Position numbers and translations under genes: made by a program. This document shows, piece by piece, positions 1-5,451 of a DNA stretch of 12,835 bases. The notes beneath the pieces are model-generated. The model was not told the DNA's origin. It did not search any database and worked only from the letters and a program-made list of their open reading frames with translations. The DNA comes from JBMYXZ01 sp049608925 (GTDB taxonomy: Bacteria; Pseudomonadota; Alphaproteobacteria; JAGOMX01), in assembly GCA_049608925.1 (NCBI GenBank), contig JBMYXZ010000039.1, forward strand, positions 1-12,835, written 5' to 3'. Position 1 is the first letter of the stretch, and every line of letters begins with the position of its first letter.

Positions 1-555
1 ATTTTCGAACCGCTGAAACAAGGTGCGCCAAGCCGTGCCAAAAATATCAAAACCGTCTGGCTTAGCTTGCTTATCCACAACAATATTTGTCACCGAGATA
101 ATTGGTGTGTGCTCCATTGATCCTGCAGCTGTTTTACCCAAGGTCGGATTGCTAGGTTCTGGTCCGTGGCGTTCCTGTTGTATAACAGCACTGACACCAA
201 AGGCCGCGCAGGTTCGCAAGATCGCACCAACATTATGAGGATCCGTCACTTGGTCCAAAATAATGACGCAGTCGTTTTCACCTGCAGCATTGATAATATC
301 TTCAATGACGGGTTGTTCAATGGCTGATGTCCTAAGCACACAGCCTTGATGTACTGCATCAACGCCAACGATTTGACTTAGACCTCGGCGATCTAGCACT
401 TGCACCCTAAGACCTGGAAAGTCGCGCAGGATATGTTCAAACTCTTGCTTTGTTTCAGGCGTTAACATCAGCTGATCATGCTGACGACGCTCGTTATATA
501 ATGCGGCAATAACGGAATGCTTACCGAATACTAGTTGACCTTTTTTCGAACCCAT
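1..555 (-). CDS. rlmB: 23S rRNA 2'-O-ribose methyltransferase, SpoU/TrmH family (3' end beyond window)
   Basis: This is the first 185 codons of a SpoU/TrmH-family RNA ribose methyltransferase; the usual length is about 250, so roughly 60-70 C-terminal residues with SPOUT motifs 2 and 3 lie outside the window. Residues 5-75 resemble the small substrate-binding domain (GKHSVIAAL near the start, then a QIVGVDAVHQG stretch). The catalytic domain follows with SPOUT motif 1, DQVTDPHNVGAILRT at 101-115, including the conserved Asn108 and Arg114, and the TAAGSMEH segment at 142-149. The family methylates a ribose 2'-OH in rRNA or tRNA with S-adenosylmethionine. RlmB (G2251 of 23S rRNA) is the best match because of the N-terminal domain, but TrmH-type paralogues cannot be excluded without the C-terminus. 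The start is the ATG at 555-553; its Shine-Dalgarno is weak. The gene is divergent from the LysR gene. Confidence 0.88.
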   Translation of the reverse strand, partial: MGSKKGQLVFGKHSVIAALYNERRQHDQLMLTPETKQEFEHILRDFPGLRVQVLDRRGLSQIVGVDAVHQGCVLRTSAIEQPVIEDIINAAGENDCVIILDQVTDPHNVGAILRTCAAFGVSAVIQQERHGPEPSNPTLGKTAAGSMEHTPIISVTNIVVDKQAKPDGFDIFGTAWRTLFQRFEN

Positions 556-574
556 AAAATATATCTCAATCTAA

Positions 575-603
575 TTGACACTCGCCTTACAAACGGCTAC
601 CAC
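575..603 (+). promoter_or_regulatory. Possible promoter for the LysR gene (good -35, weak -10)
   Basis: A perfect TTGACA lies at 575-580. At 17-bp spacing it is followed by TACCAC (598-603), which matches the -10 consensus at only three positions, so this promoter may be weak or activator-dependent. It would overlap the leader of the divergent rlmB-like gene. The -35 match alone could be chance. Confidence 0.25.
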
Positions 604-606
604 TGG

Positions 607-634
607 ATATTAGAGAAATACTGCAATCAGTCAA
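607..634 (-). promoter_or_regulatory. Candidate sigma-70 promoter for the rlmB-like gene
   Basis: On the minus strand there is TTGACT (634-629, five of six matches to the -35 consensus), a 16-bp spacer, and TAATAT (612-607, four of six to -10). Transcription would start near 600 and leave a leader of about 45 nt before the ATG at 555. It is the best-spaced pair of boxes in this divergent intergenic region. No experimental support can be given. Confidence 0.45.
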
Positions 635-646
635 GGACAAACAGGC

Positions 647-1573
647 ATGGATTGGGATAAACTGAAAGCGTTTTATCATGTTGCCAATGTAGGCAGCATT
701 ACCGAAGCGTCTGAGTACATGAATCTTAGCCAGTCTTCTGTTAGCCGTCAGGTGTTAAGCCTTGAGGATCGCTTGCGCTGTCCGTTATTCCACCGTCACT
801 CACGCGGGATATCTTTGACAAAGCAGGGGCAAATATTGTTTGATGCGGTTAAAAAGATCTTTTCCGAGATCGAATCCGCAAAAACCCTGATCCAAGAGGA
901 AAAAGAAGACCCTCGCGGTAATCTGAAAGTTGCGACTACCTACTCACTGGCATCTCTATGGCTGACGGGCATGGTGCCAGAATTTTTAGAGAAGTATCCT
1001 GATATTCGCCTGACGATTATTGGGAATGATGACGAGTTAGACCTTAGCACACATCGTGCAGATGTGGCCATCCGCCCGATGATTCCGCATCAGCCTGACT
1101 TGGTCCAGCACTATCTGCTGTCATTTCATTTAAAGCTTTATGCTAGCGTTGATTACCTGCAAAAGCATGGAACACCGCAATCCCCGGAAGACCTTGACCA
1201 CCACCAGTTACTAACCTTCGGGGAAGACATCATCCACCCGTATGGTAATATTAACTGGTTGCTGCGTGTTGGCGCCAAAGCCGGGCAAGTGCGAGAATCT
1301 TATATTAAAATGAACTCGTCAATGGGTCTTCGAAGACTAGCAGAAGAGGGCATGGGCATTGCAGCATTATCGGCTGAATATGCAGCACAGAAAACACCTA
1401 AAGGCAGCAAACTTGTAGAGGTTCTACCAGACTTGAAAGGCCCTGTTGTTGATTTATACTACATCTATCCAGAACAGCTGAAAGGATCAAAGCGTGTACT
1501 AGCTCTTTATGATTTCATTAATGAAGAACTCCCTAAAACCTATCCCGAACAATTTACATCCCGCTCTAAATAG
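647..1573 (+). CDS. LysR-family transcriptional regulator
   Basis: A 308-residue LysR-type regulator, the usual family length. Residues 1-65 form the winged helix-turn-helix; the SITEASEYMNLSQSSVSRQV stretch (17-36) is the DNA-reading segment, followed by LFHRHSRGISLTKQG. From about residue 90 comes the periplasmic-binding-protein-like effector domain, with a motif of the type ELDLSTHRADVAIRP that I associate with a LysR subgroup widespread in Alphaproteobacteria. The co-inducer is unknown. The gene reads in the same direction as the transporter and rpiB genes behind it, only 12 bp from the transporter start, so it may be co-transcribed with them and could regulate the unit. That is inference from layout. 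The start ATG at 647 has only a poor upstream Shine-Dalgarno (AAGGA at 633-637), but the protein begins exactly where relatives do (MDWDKLKAFYHV). Confidence 0.95.
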   Translation: MDWDKLKAFYHVANVGSITEASEYMNLSQSSVSRQVLSLEDRLRCPLFHRHSRGISLTKQGQILFDAVKKIFSEIESAKTLIQEEKEDPRGNLKVATTYSLASLWLTGMVPEFLEKYPDIRLTIIGNDDELDLSTHRADVAIRPMIPHQPDLVQHYLLSFHLKLYASVDYLQKHGTPQSPEDLDHHQLLTFGEDIIHPYGNINWLLRVGAKAGQVRESYIKMNSSMGLRRLAEEGMGIAALSAEYAAQKTPKGSKLVEVLPDLKGPVVDLYYIYPEQLKGSKRVLALYDFINEELPKTYPEQFTSRSK

Positions 1574-1588
1574 GAAGACAGTACATTG
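1572..1588 (+). promoter_or_regulatory. Shine-Dalgarno and TTG start of the MFS gene
   Basis: AGGAAG (1572-1577) overlaps the last two bases of the LysR stop codon (TAG, 1571-1573) and sits 8 nt ahead of the TTG at 1586. This supports a TTG start and suggests translational linkage with the LysR gene. The TTG start also gives the expected N-terminus of the family (short polar lead, then a GNALEYYD motif in TM1). Confidence 0.6.
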
Positions 1589-2905
1589 AATAGAGTTAAA
1601 TCTACCTTGGCTGCGTTAATTGGTAATGCATTAGAATATTACGACGTCACCTTATACGCATTCTTTTCAGCAATTTTTGCAAAATTATACTTTCCCAGCG
1701 ACGACCCATACATGTCTCAAATAATGGCACTTGGTGCTTTTGCAGCTGGAGCTACTATGCGCCCAATAGGTGGCATGGTGTTTGGTCACATTGGTGACAG
1801 GTATGGCCGTAAAACGGCGCTTGTTTTGGCGGTATTATTGGTATCCCTGCCAACGACCATCATGGGGCTATTGCCAACATATGCTTCTATTGGCATTGCA
1901 GCGCCCATAATACTTGTGCTCTGCCGCTTACTGCAGGGCCTCTGCACGGGAGGTGAATATGCTGGTGCATCCGTCTTCATCTTGGAACATAGTCGTGGCA
2001 AAAAGTCTGGGTTTTTCTGTAGTTTGCTCCCAACCTCAAGCCTATCTGGCGCACTTCTTGGAACACTAATAGGTGTCATTTGTACGCAAGATACAATGCC
2101 AGAAAGCCCATGGAGCATCCCATATCTACTTGGTGGTCTCATTTGTACACAAGAGACAATTCTAGAAAATGCATGGCGCATCCCATTTCTACTCGGCGGT
2201 GTATTTGGTATCATTGGATTCTTCGTCAGGCGCATGGTGCCAGAAAGCCCTGATTTCGTCGATATGAAACAGCAGAAAAAAGTCTCTAAATTCCCCCTGT
2301 TAAAAGCGCTTCGCAGAGATTGGAAAAGCGCCCTATGCACCATGGGCATCAGCATCAACAATCTTGCACACTTCTACTTAGTTGTTGCTTTCATGATTCC
2401 TTTTGCTCTGCCAGAGGGGATCTCTCTACACAACAAAATGATAATCAACTCATCGTTTCTTGCAATGCTCGCAATCACCTTTCCTTTAATGGGCTATCTT
2501 GGTGATAAGATTGGCGTTCGCCGCGTAATGCTGATATCCGCACTGCTGATTATTGTTTTTGCGATACCAGTCTTGTGGGCTGTGATGCAGTTCCAGGATA
2601 TTCTCAGCGAAATCATCCTTGTGTCTATCTTTGCATTACTTGGCACAGGCATGATCGCAGGCTCTGCCTCCTTCACACCCCGTATGTACCACAGCCAAGA
2701 CCGATATAGCGGCCTGGCCGTCAGCACAGGCTTGGGAGACATGATCGGCATCTCGACCCCTCTTGTGGCGACATGGTTAGTGGCACAAACTGGCATTAAA
2801 ATTGCGCCTGCATTTTACATGGTATTTATCGGAGTCATTGCATTGATATCCGTTAAATGTGCTCCAATATTCTATAATCCCAAAACCAAGGATCAAACCG
2901 CATGA
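1586..2905 (+). CDS. MFS transporter, metabolite:H+ symporter (ProP-like) type
   Basis: A 439-residue polytopic inner-membrane protein of the major facilitator superfamily. Family marks are GNALEYYDVTLY (13-24), the MRPIGG segment (58-63), the MFS motif A loop GHIGDRYGRK (67-76), RLLQGLCTGGEYAGA (114-128), and a second-half motif-A-like loop GYLGDKIGVRR (303-313). This pattern is that of the metabolite:H+ symporter branch (ProP, KgtP, ShiA relatives), which import osmolytes, organic acids or similar solutes with protons; the substrate cannot be read from sequence. Residues 163-204 are a tandem duplication of 21 residues before TM6, absent from the family pattern. The second copy (AWRIPFLLGG) matches the canonical TM6 start and the first copy is the insertion. 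The gene begins with TTG. Its TGA overlaps the rpiB start as ATGA, indicating one transcript. Confidence 0.92.
   Translation: MNRVKSTLAALIGNALEYYDVTLYAFFSAIFAKLYFPSDDPYMSQIMALGAFAAGATMRPIGGMVFGHIGDRYGRKTALVLAVLLVSLPTTIMGLLPTYASIGIAAPIILVLCRLLQGLCTGGEYAGASVFILEHSRGKKSGFFCSLLPTSSLSGALLGTLIGVICTQDTMPESPWSIPYLLGGLICTQETILENAWRIPFLLGGVFGIIGFFVRRMVPESPDFVDMKQQKKVSKFPLLKALRRDWKSALCTMGISINNLAHFYLVVAFMIPFALPEGISLHNKMIINSSFLAMLAITFPLMGYLGDKIGVRRVMLISALLIIVFAIPVLWAVMQFQDILSEIILVSIFALLGTGMIAGSASFTPRMYHSQDRYSGLAVSTGLGDMIGISTPLVATWLVAQTGIKIAPAFYMVFIGVIALISVKCAPIFYNPKTKDQTA
2072..2197 (+). repeat. In-frame 63-bp tandem duplication within the MFS gene
   Basis: Two adjacent 63-bp units, 2072-2134 and 2135-2197, match at 51 of 63 positions and encode residues 163-183 and 184-204. 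Thirteen of 21 residues are identical between copies, including ICTQ, a shared Trp, IP and LLG. The length is a multiple of three, so the reading frame is kept. The divergence indicates the duplication is not recent and is not an assembly artefact of identical reads. Confidence 0.9.
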
Positions 2906-3339
2906 GCATCCCTACTCTCGCTTTTTCCTGCGACCACGCTGCCGTTGATATGAAGAACCACCTGATCGCCCATGCTAAGTCTCTAGGCTATGAGGTACAA
3001 GACTTTGGCACAGATTCCTCGGATTCTGTTGACTACCCAGACATTGTCCCACCTGTAACTGATGCTGTTTTGGCTGGCAAAGCCGTCTTTGGCATCATCT
3101 TGTGCGGCAGTGGCATTGGTGTAGACATTGCAGCCAACCGCATTCCTGGCATCCGTTCAGCTTTATGTCATTCTGGATTGCTGGCACGATATTCCAGATC
3201 ACATAATAATTGCAACGTGCTTTGCCTGGGCGCAAGAATCATTGGGGTTGAAACGGCAAAAAACTGCCTAGAAGAATTTCTAGCAACAGAGTTTCACAAA
3301 GAAGAACGCCACATCAGAAGAGTCGAAAAGCTGGGGTGA
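2902..3339 (+). CDS. rpiB: Ribose-5-phosphate isomerase B
   Basis: A 145-residue RpiB/LacAB-family protein, normal length. It interconverts ribose 5-phosphate and ribulose 5-phosphate in the cytosolic pentose phosphate pathway. Visible family features are the DHAA loop (11-14), GTDSSDSVDYPD (36-47), the active-site loop LCGSGIG (67-73) with catalytic Cys68, ANRIPGIRSALCH (78-90), SRSHNNCNVLCLGAR (98-112) with the conserved ring-opening His101, and a C-terminal HIRRVEKL tail with phosphate-binding arginines. Small departures from the usual pattern are Ser70 for Thr in CGTGIG and HNNCN for HNDAN; neither removes a known catalytic residue. The ATG lies inside the transporter stop (ATGA), so translation is probably coupled. 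Its presence behind a transporter is compatible with sugar or carbon uptake, but rpiB is also a general housekeeping gene. Confidence 0.95.
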   Translation: MSIPTLAFSCDHAAVDMKNHLIAHAKSLGYEVQDFGTDSSDSVDYPDIVPPVTDAVLAGKAVFGIILCGSGIGVDIAANRIPGIRSALCHSGLLARYSRSHNNCNVLCLGARIIGVETAKNCLEEFLATEFHKEERHIRRVEKLG

Positions 3340-3353
3340 TCCTCTTTCACCCC
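3333..3353. terminator. Hairpin between convergent rpiB and phaB, probable bidirectional terminator
   Basis: GGGGTGA (3333-3339) pairs with TCACCCC (3347-3353) across a 7-nt loop: a perfect 7-bp stem that includes the rpiB stop codon and abuts the phaB stop. Read on the minus strand it is followed by CAGCTTTT, a short T run; on the plus strand there is no T run. Termination of the phaCB transcript is the better supported direction. Confidence 0.5.
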
Positions 3354-4076
3354 TTACTGCAAATACTGGCCGCCGTTGATATTAAACGTCGAGCCAGTAA
3401 TGTATCCAGCTTCTTTCGAACATAGATATGCTACAAGGCCCGCAACTTCTTCTGGTTGACCCAGACGATGCATGGGTACCGTGTTCAAGATATTTGTCAT
3501 GATATTTTCCGGCACTGCCTGGACCATTTCCGTGTTGACATACCCAGGGGCAACAGCATTAACCGTAATGCCTTTAGCCGCATTTTCTTGCGCCAGAGCT
3601 TTTGTAAATCCGATAACACCAGACTTGGCTGCGCAATAGTTAACCTGACCGATCTGACCTTTAAGACCATTGATCGAGCTGATATTTACAATACGCCCAA
3701 ATTCATTGCTGCGCATGGTATCCAGCACACAACTGGTCATATTAAAAACCGATGATAGATTTGTCTGCAGCACTTCATTCCACTGCTGAAACGACATTTT
3801 GTGACACATGTTATCTCGGGTGATACCTGCATTGTTGACTAATATATCGGGAGTTCCCTGATCTTCGGTCACCTTGCGCATGCCTTCTTGGCAGGACTCG
3901 AAATCTCCCACATCCCATTTATAGGCTGGAATGCCTGTTGAAGCAGTAAAGTCTTGCGCTATGTCATCTCGGCCATGGTAATTAACCGCAACGCGATAGC
4001 CCATGTGCTTTAGAATTGTTGATATTGCAGCGCCTATTCCGCGCGTTCCACCCGTTACAAAAGCCAATCGATCCAT
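3354..4076 (-). CDS. phaB: Acetoacetyl-CoA reductase (PhaB, SDR family)
   Basis: A 240-residue short-chain dehydrogenase that reduces acetoacetyl-CoA to (R)-3-hydroxybutyryl-CoA with NADPH, supplying monomer for polyhydroxybutyrate. It has the Rossmann motif TGGTRGIG (8-15), NNAG (81-84) followed by ITRD, and the catalytic Ser134, Tyr147 and Lys151 (NISSINGLKGQIGQVNY, then CAAK). The segments NISSxNGxKGQxGQxNY and PGYVNTEMV closely follow known PhaB proteins rather than FabG, and the adjacent synthase gene agrees. The ATG at 4076-4074 is chosen over an upstream in-frame ATG (4094) because AGGGAG (4087-4082) lies 5 nt before it and falls inside the longer frame. The gene is second in the phaC-phaB unit, 56 bp after phaC. 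FabG remains the alternative but is less likely. Confidence 0.93.
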   Translation of the reverse strand: MDRLAFVTGGTRGIGAAISTILKHMGYRVAVNYHGRDDIAQDFTASTGIPAYKWDVGDFESCQEGMRKVTEDQGTPDILVNNAGITRDNMCHKMSFQQWNEVLQTNLSSVFNMTSCVLDTMRSNEFGRIVNISSINGLKGQIGQVNYCAAKSGVIGFTKALAQENAAKGITVNAVAPGYVNTEMVQAVPENIMTNILNTVPMHRLGQPEEVAGLVAYLCSKEAGYITGSTFNINGGQYLQ

Positions 4077-4081
4077 GAATA

Positions 4082-4087
4082 CTCCCT
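4082..4087 (-). promoter_or_regulatory. Shine-Dalgarno of phaB
   Basis: AGGGAG on the minus strand, 5 nt before the ATG at 4076-4074. It fixes that ATG as the start rather than the ATG six codons upstream. Confidence 0.65.
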
Positions 4088-4132
4088 GAAGCATTTTTAA
4101 GTATTTTACGCTTTAATGTCTAGGCAAACAAG

Positions 4133-5266
4133 CTATTGCGTTAAAAACGATACCAAAGGCTGCCATACCAGATCAGGTGCTTTGCCGCCAACAATCGCAC
4201 CCACATGACCTAGATCGACCTCTAAAGCCTTACCATTAGGCAGCCTATTGGCCAGCGCGCGAGAGGAGTTTGGGGGGACAATTTGGTCATTTGTTGGAAT
4301 AATCGACAGGCATTCATGTTGAATATCTTCTGGTTTCAGGATATCGCCGTTCACGTGCCAGCTATTTGTTTGAGGTTGGTTATTTTGATACCACCCAAAC
4401 AGGCATTCACGCGCCATCGTTGATGCCATGGGCACACCGTCACTAACCCAGTCCTCAACGGCTACAAAGCTGTCGGATATCTCTGGTGACTGAGACATAT
4501 CTTGGAACTTTTTCAGCACGCTAGTAGGGTTAGACATTGCCACCATCATGTTCAGCGCTTGAACAGGTAGTTCATCACATGTTTGAATTAATTGCTCGAA
4601 ATGGTCGTGCATGTAAGCCACCCATTGCGGCACCCACGGACGATCAGCATGAAAGTCCCAAGGTGTCGCCAGGAACACAAGCTTGCGCACGGTTGTCAGA
4701 TGCTTGGCAGCTGCAAGTGTAAACAATCCCCCCATACAATAGCCGAGCAAGTCAACTTCCGCTCCGCCCACAGAATGTATGGCAGCAAGCAGTCTGCGAT
4801 TCAGGTAGTCATCAAATCCATAGCCACGTGTGTTGTCGTCAAGTTCTCCCCAGTCAATGATATATGGCCTTAAACCCTGATCTGCCATGTACTGGACCAT
4901 GCTGCGCTGATTATCTAAATCCAGAATATACGAACGATTAATCAGGGACGGTACTATTAGCACCGGTCGCCCTTCTGATCCAGCCCTACTGCAATCATAC
5001 ACGCGTGTATTTCCTTCGGACCATATCACCGGTCTATCAGATTGTGTTCGTTGATAACTATGATTGTGATAAGCAGACATACCGGTGAAAAAGTCATTAA
5101 ACCCCTGTTGCGCTTGCTGCTGCCAAGCTACCATCTGTTCAGGCGTAAAGGGCATATTATTTTGCCCTGGCATACCCTGCATCCACCCTTGCATAAATGC
5201 TGGATACTGCGCTTGCATCTGCGCCAGATAGGCGAAAAAATCAAGTGGATGAGGCCCACGGTTCAT
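4133..5266 (-). CDS. phaC: Poly(3-hydroxyalkanoate) synthase, short form
   Basis: A 377-residue alpha/beta-hydrolase of the PHA synthase family, which polymerises (R)-3-hydroxyacyl-CoA on the granule surface. The lipase-like box GYCMGG (175-180) carries the nucleophile Cys177 in place of Ser, diagnostic of PhaC. Asp327 (TNDQIVPP) and His354 (LGHVGAIVG) complete the triad. PSLINRSYILDL (106-117) and IIDWGELDD (136-144) are also typical. Class I synthases are near 590 residues with a large N-terminal domain; this one is close to class III/IV size (about 360). No phaE or phaR partner is adjacent. Instead, the first 60 residues are unusual: 12 Gln, 7 Met and 11 aromatic residues. The start is the ATG at 5266, preceded by GGGAG at 5 nt; a TTG at 5278 is in frame but would contain that ribosome site. 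Followed by phaB. Confidence 0.88.
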   Translation of the reverse strand: MNRGPHPLDFFAYLAQMQAQYPAFMQGWMQGMPGQNNMPFTPEQMVAWQQQAQQGFNDFFTGMSAYHNHSYQRTQSDRPVIWSEGNTRVYDCSRAGSEGRPVLIVPSLINRSYILDLDNQRSMVQYMADQGLRPYIIDWGELDDNTRGYGFDDYLNRRLLAAIHSVGGAEVDLLGYCMGGLFTLAAAKHLTTVRKLVFLATPWDFHADRPWVPQWVAYMHDHFEQLIQTCDELPVQALNMMVAMSNPTSVLKKFQDMSQSPEISDSFVAVEDWVSDGVPMASTMARECLFGWYQNNQPQTNSWHVNGDILKPEDIQHECLSIIPTNDQIVPPNSSRALANRLPNGKALEVDLGHVGAIVGGKAPDLVWQPLVSFLTQ

Positions 5267-5271
5267 AATGT

Positions 5272-5276
5272 CTCCC
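5272..5276 (-). promoter_or_regulatory. Shine-Dalgarno of phaC
   Basis: GGGAG on the minus strand, 5 nt before the ATG at 5266-5264. It overlaps the alternative upstream TTG codon (5278-5276) and so argues for the ATG. Confidence 0.6.
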
Positions 5277-5366
5277 AAATATAATTTAACTATGACACCA
5301 CATTAACCAATATACTCAATAATCTATAGCATTTTATTTAGAATTTTAGATAAATACCATGCAATA

Positions 5367-5385
5367 TTTATAAACTGTTTATAAA
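5367..5385. repeat. Twin TTTATAAA palindromes (possible operator)
   Basis: TTTATAAA occurs at 5367-5374 and again at 5378-5385, separated by CTG. Each copy is its own reverse complement, and the two start 11 bp apart, about one helical turn. This arrangement suits a dimeric or cooperatively binding regulator, but AT-rich palindromes also arise by chance in such a region. Confidence 0.4.
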
Positions 5386-5451
5386 GAGGCTAACTTCCCT
5401 TAACCAATAAATCTGCAATATGCACCCAGAATCCATAAATCTGTGTGATAT

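Larger units (their letters stand above)
5267..5451. promoter_or_regulatory. AT-rich divergent promoter region, phaC / patatin
   Basis: This 185-bp gap separates two divergent genes and must carry both promoters. It is strongly AT-rich and offers several poor-to-fair boxes. For phaC the most plausible is an extended -10, TGCTATAGA on the minus strand around 5330, or a TTGGTT/TAAATT pair with 16-bp spacing closer to the gene. For the patatin gene no pair stands out. I cannot choose among them. The twin palindromes at 5367-5385 are the only ordered structure seen. Confidence 0.5.

Noticed and set aside
23..238. Plus-strand open frame of 71 codons at the left edge
   Set aside because: It lies entirely antisense to the rlmB-like gene, whose minus-strand translation contains the conserved SPOUT motif; the plus-strand product has no recognisable features.
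1786..2361. Minus-strand open frame of 191 codons inside the MFS gene
   Set aside because: Antisense to a clear membrane transporter; its own repeat is simply the reverse of the 63-bp duplication, and no domain is visible.
4077..4094. Longer PhaB starting at the upstream ATG (4094)
   Set aside because: The Shine-Dalgarno AGGGAG falls inside this extension, 5 nt before the ATG at 4076, and the SDR fold begins directly after the later Met.
5267..5278. PhaC start at the upstream TTG (5278)
   Set aside because: The TTG overlaps the GGGAG ribosome site that serves the ATG at 5266.
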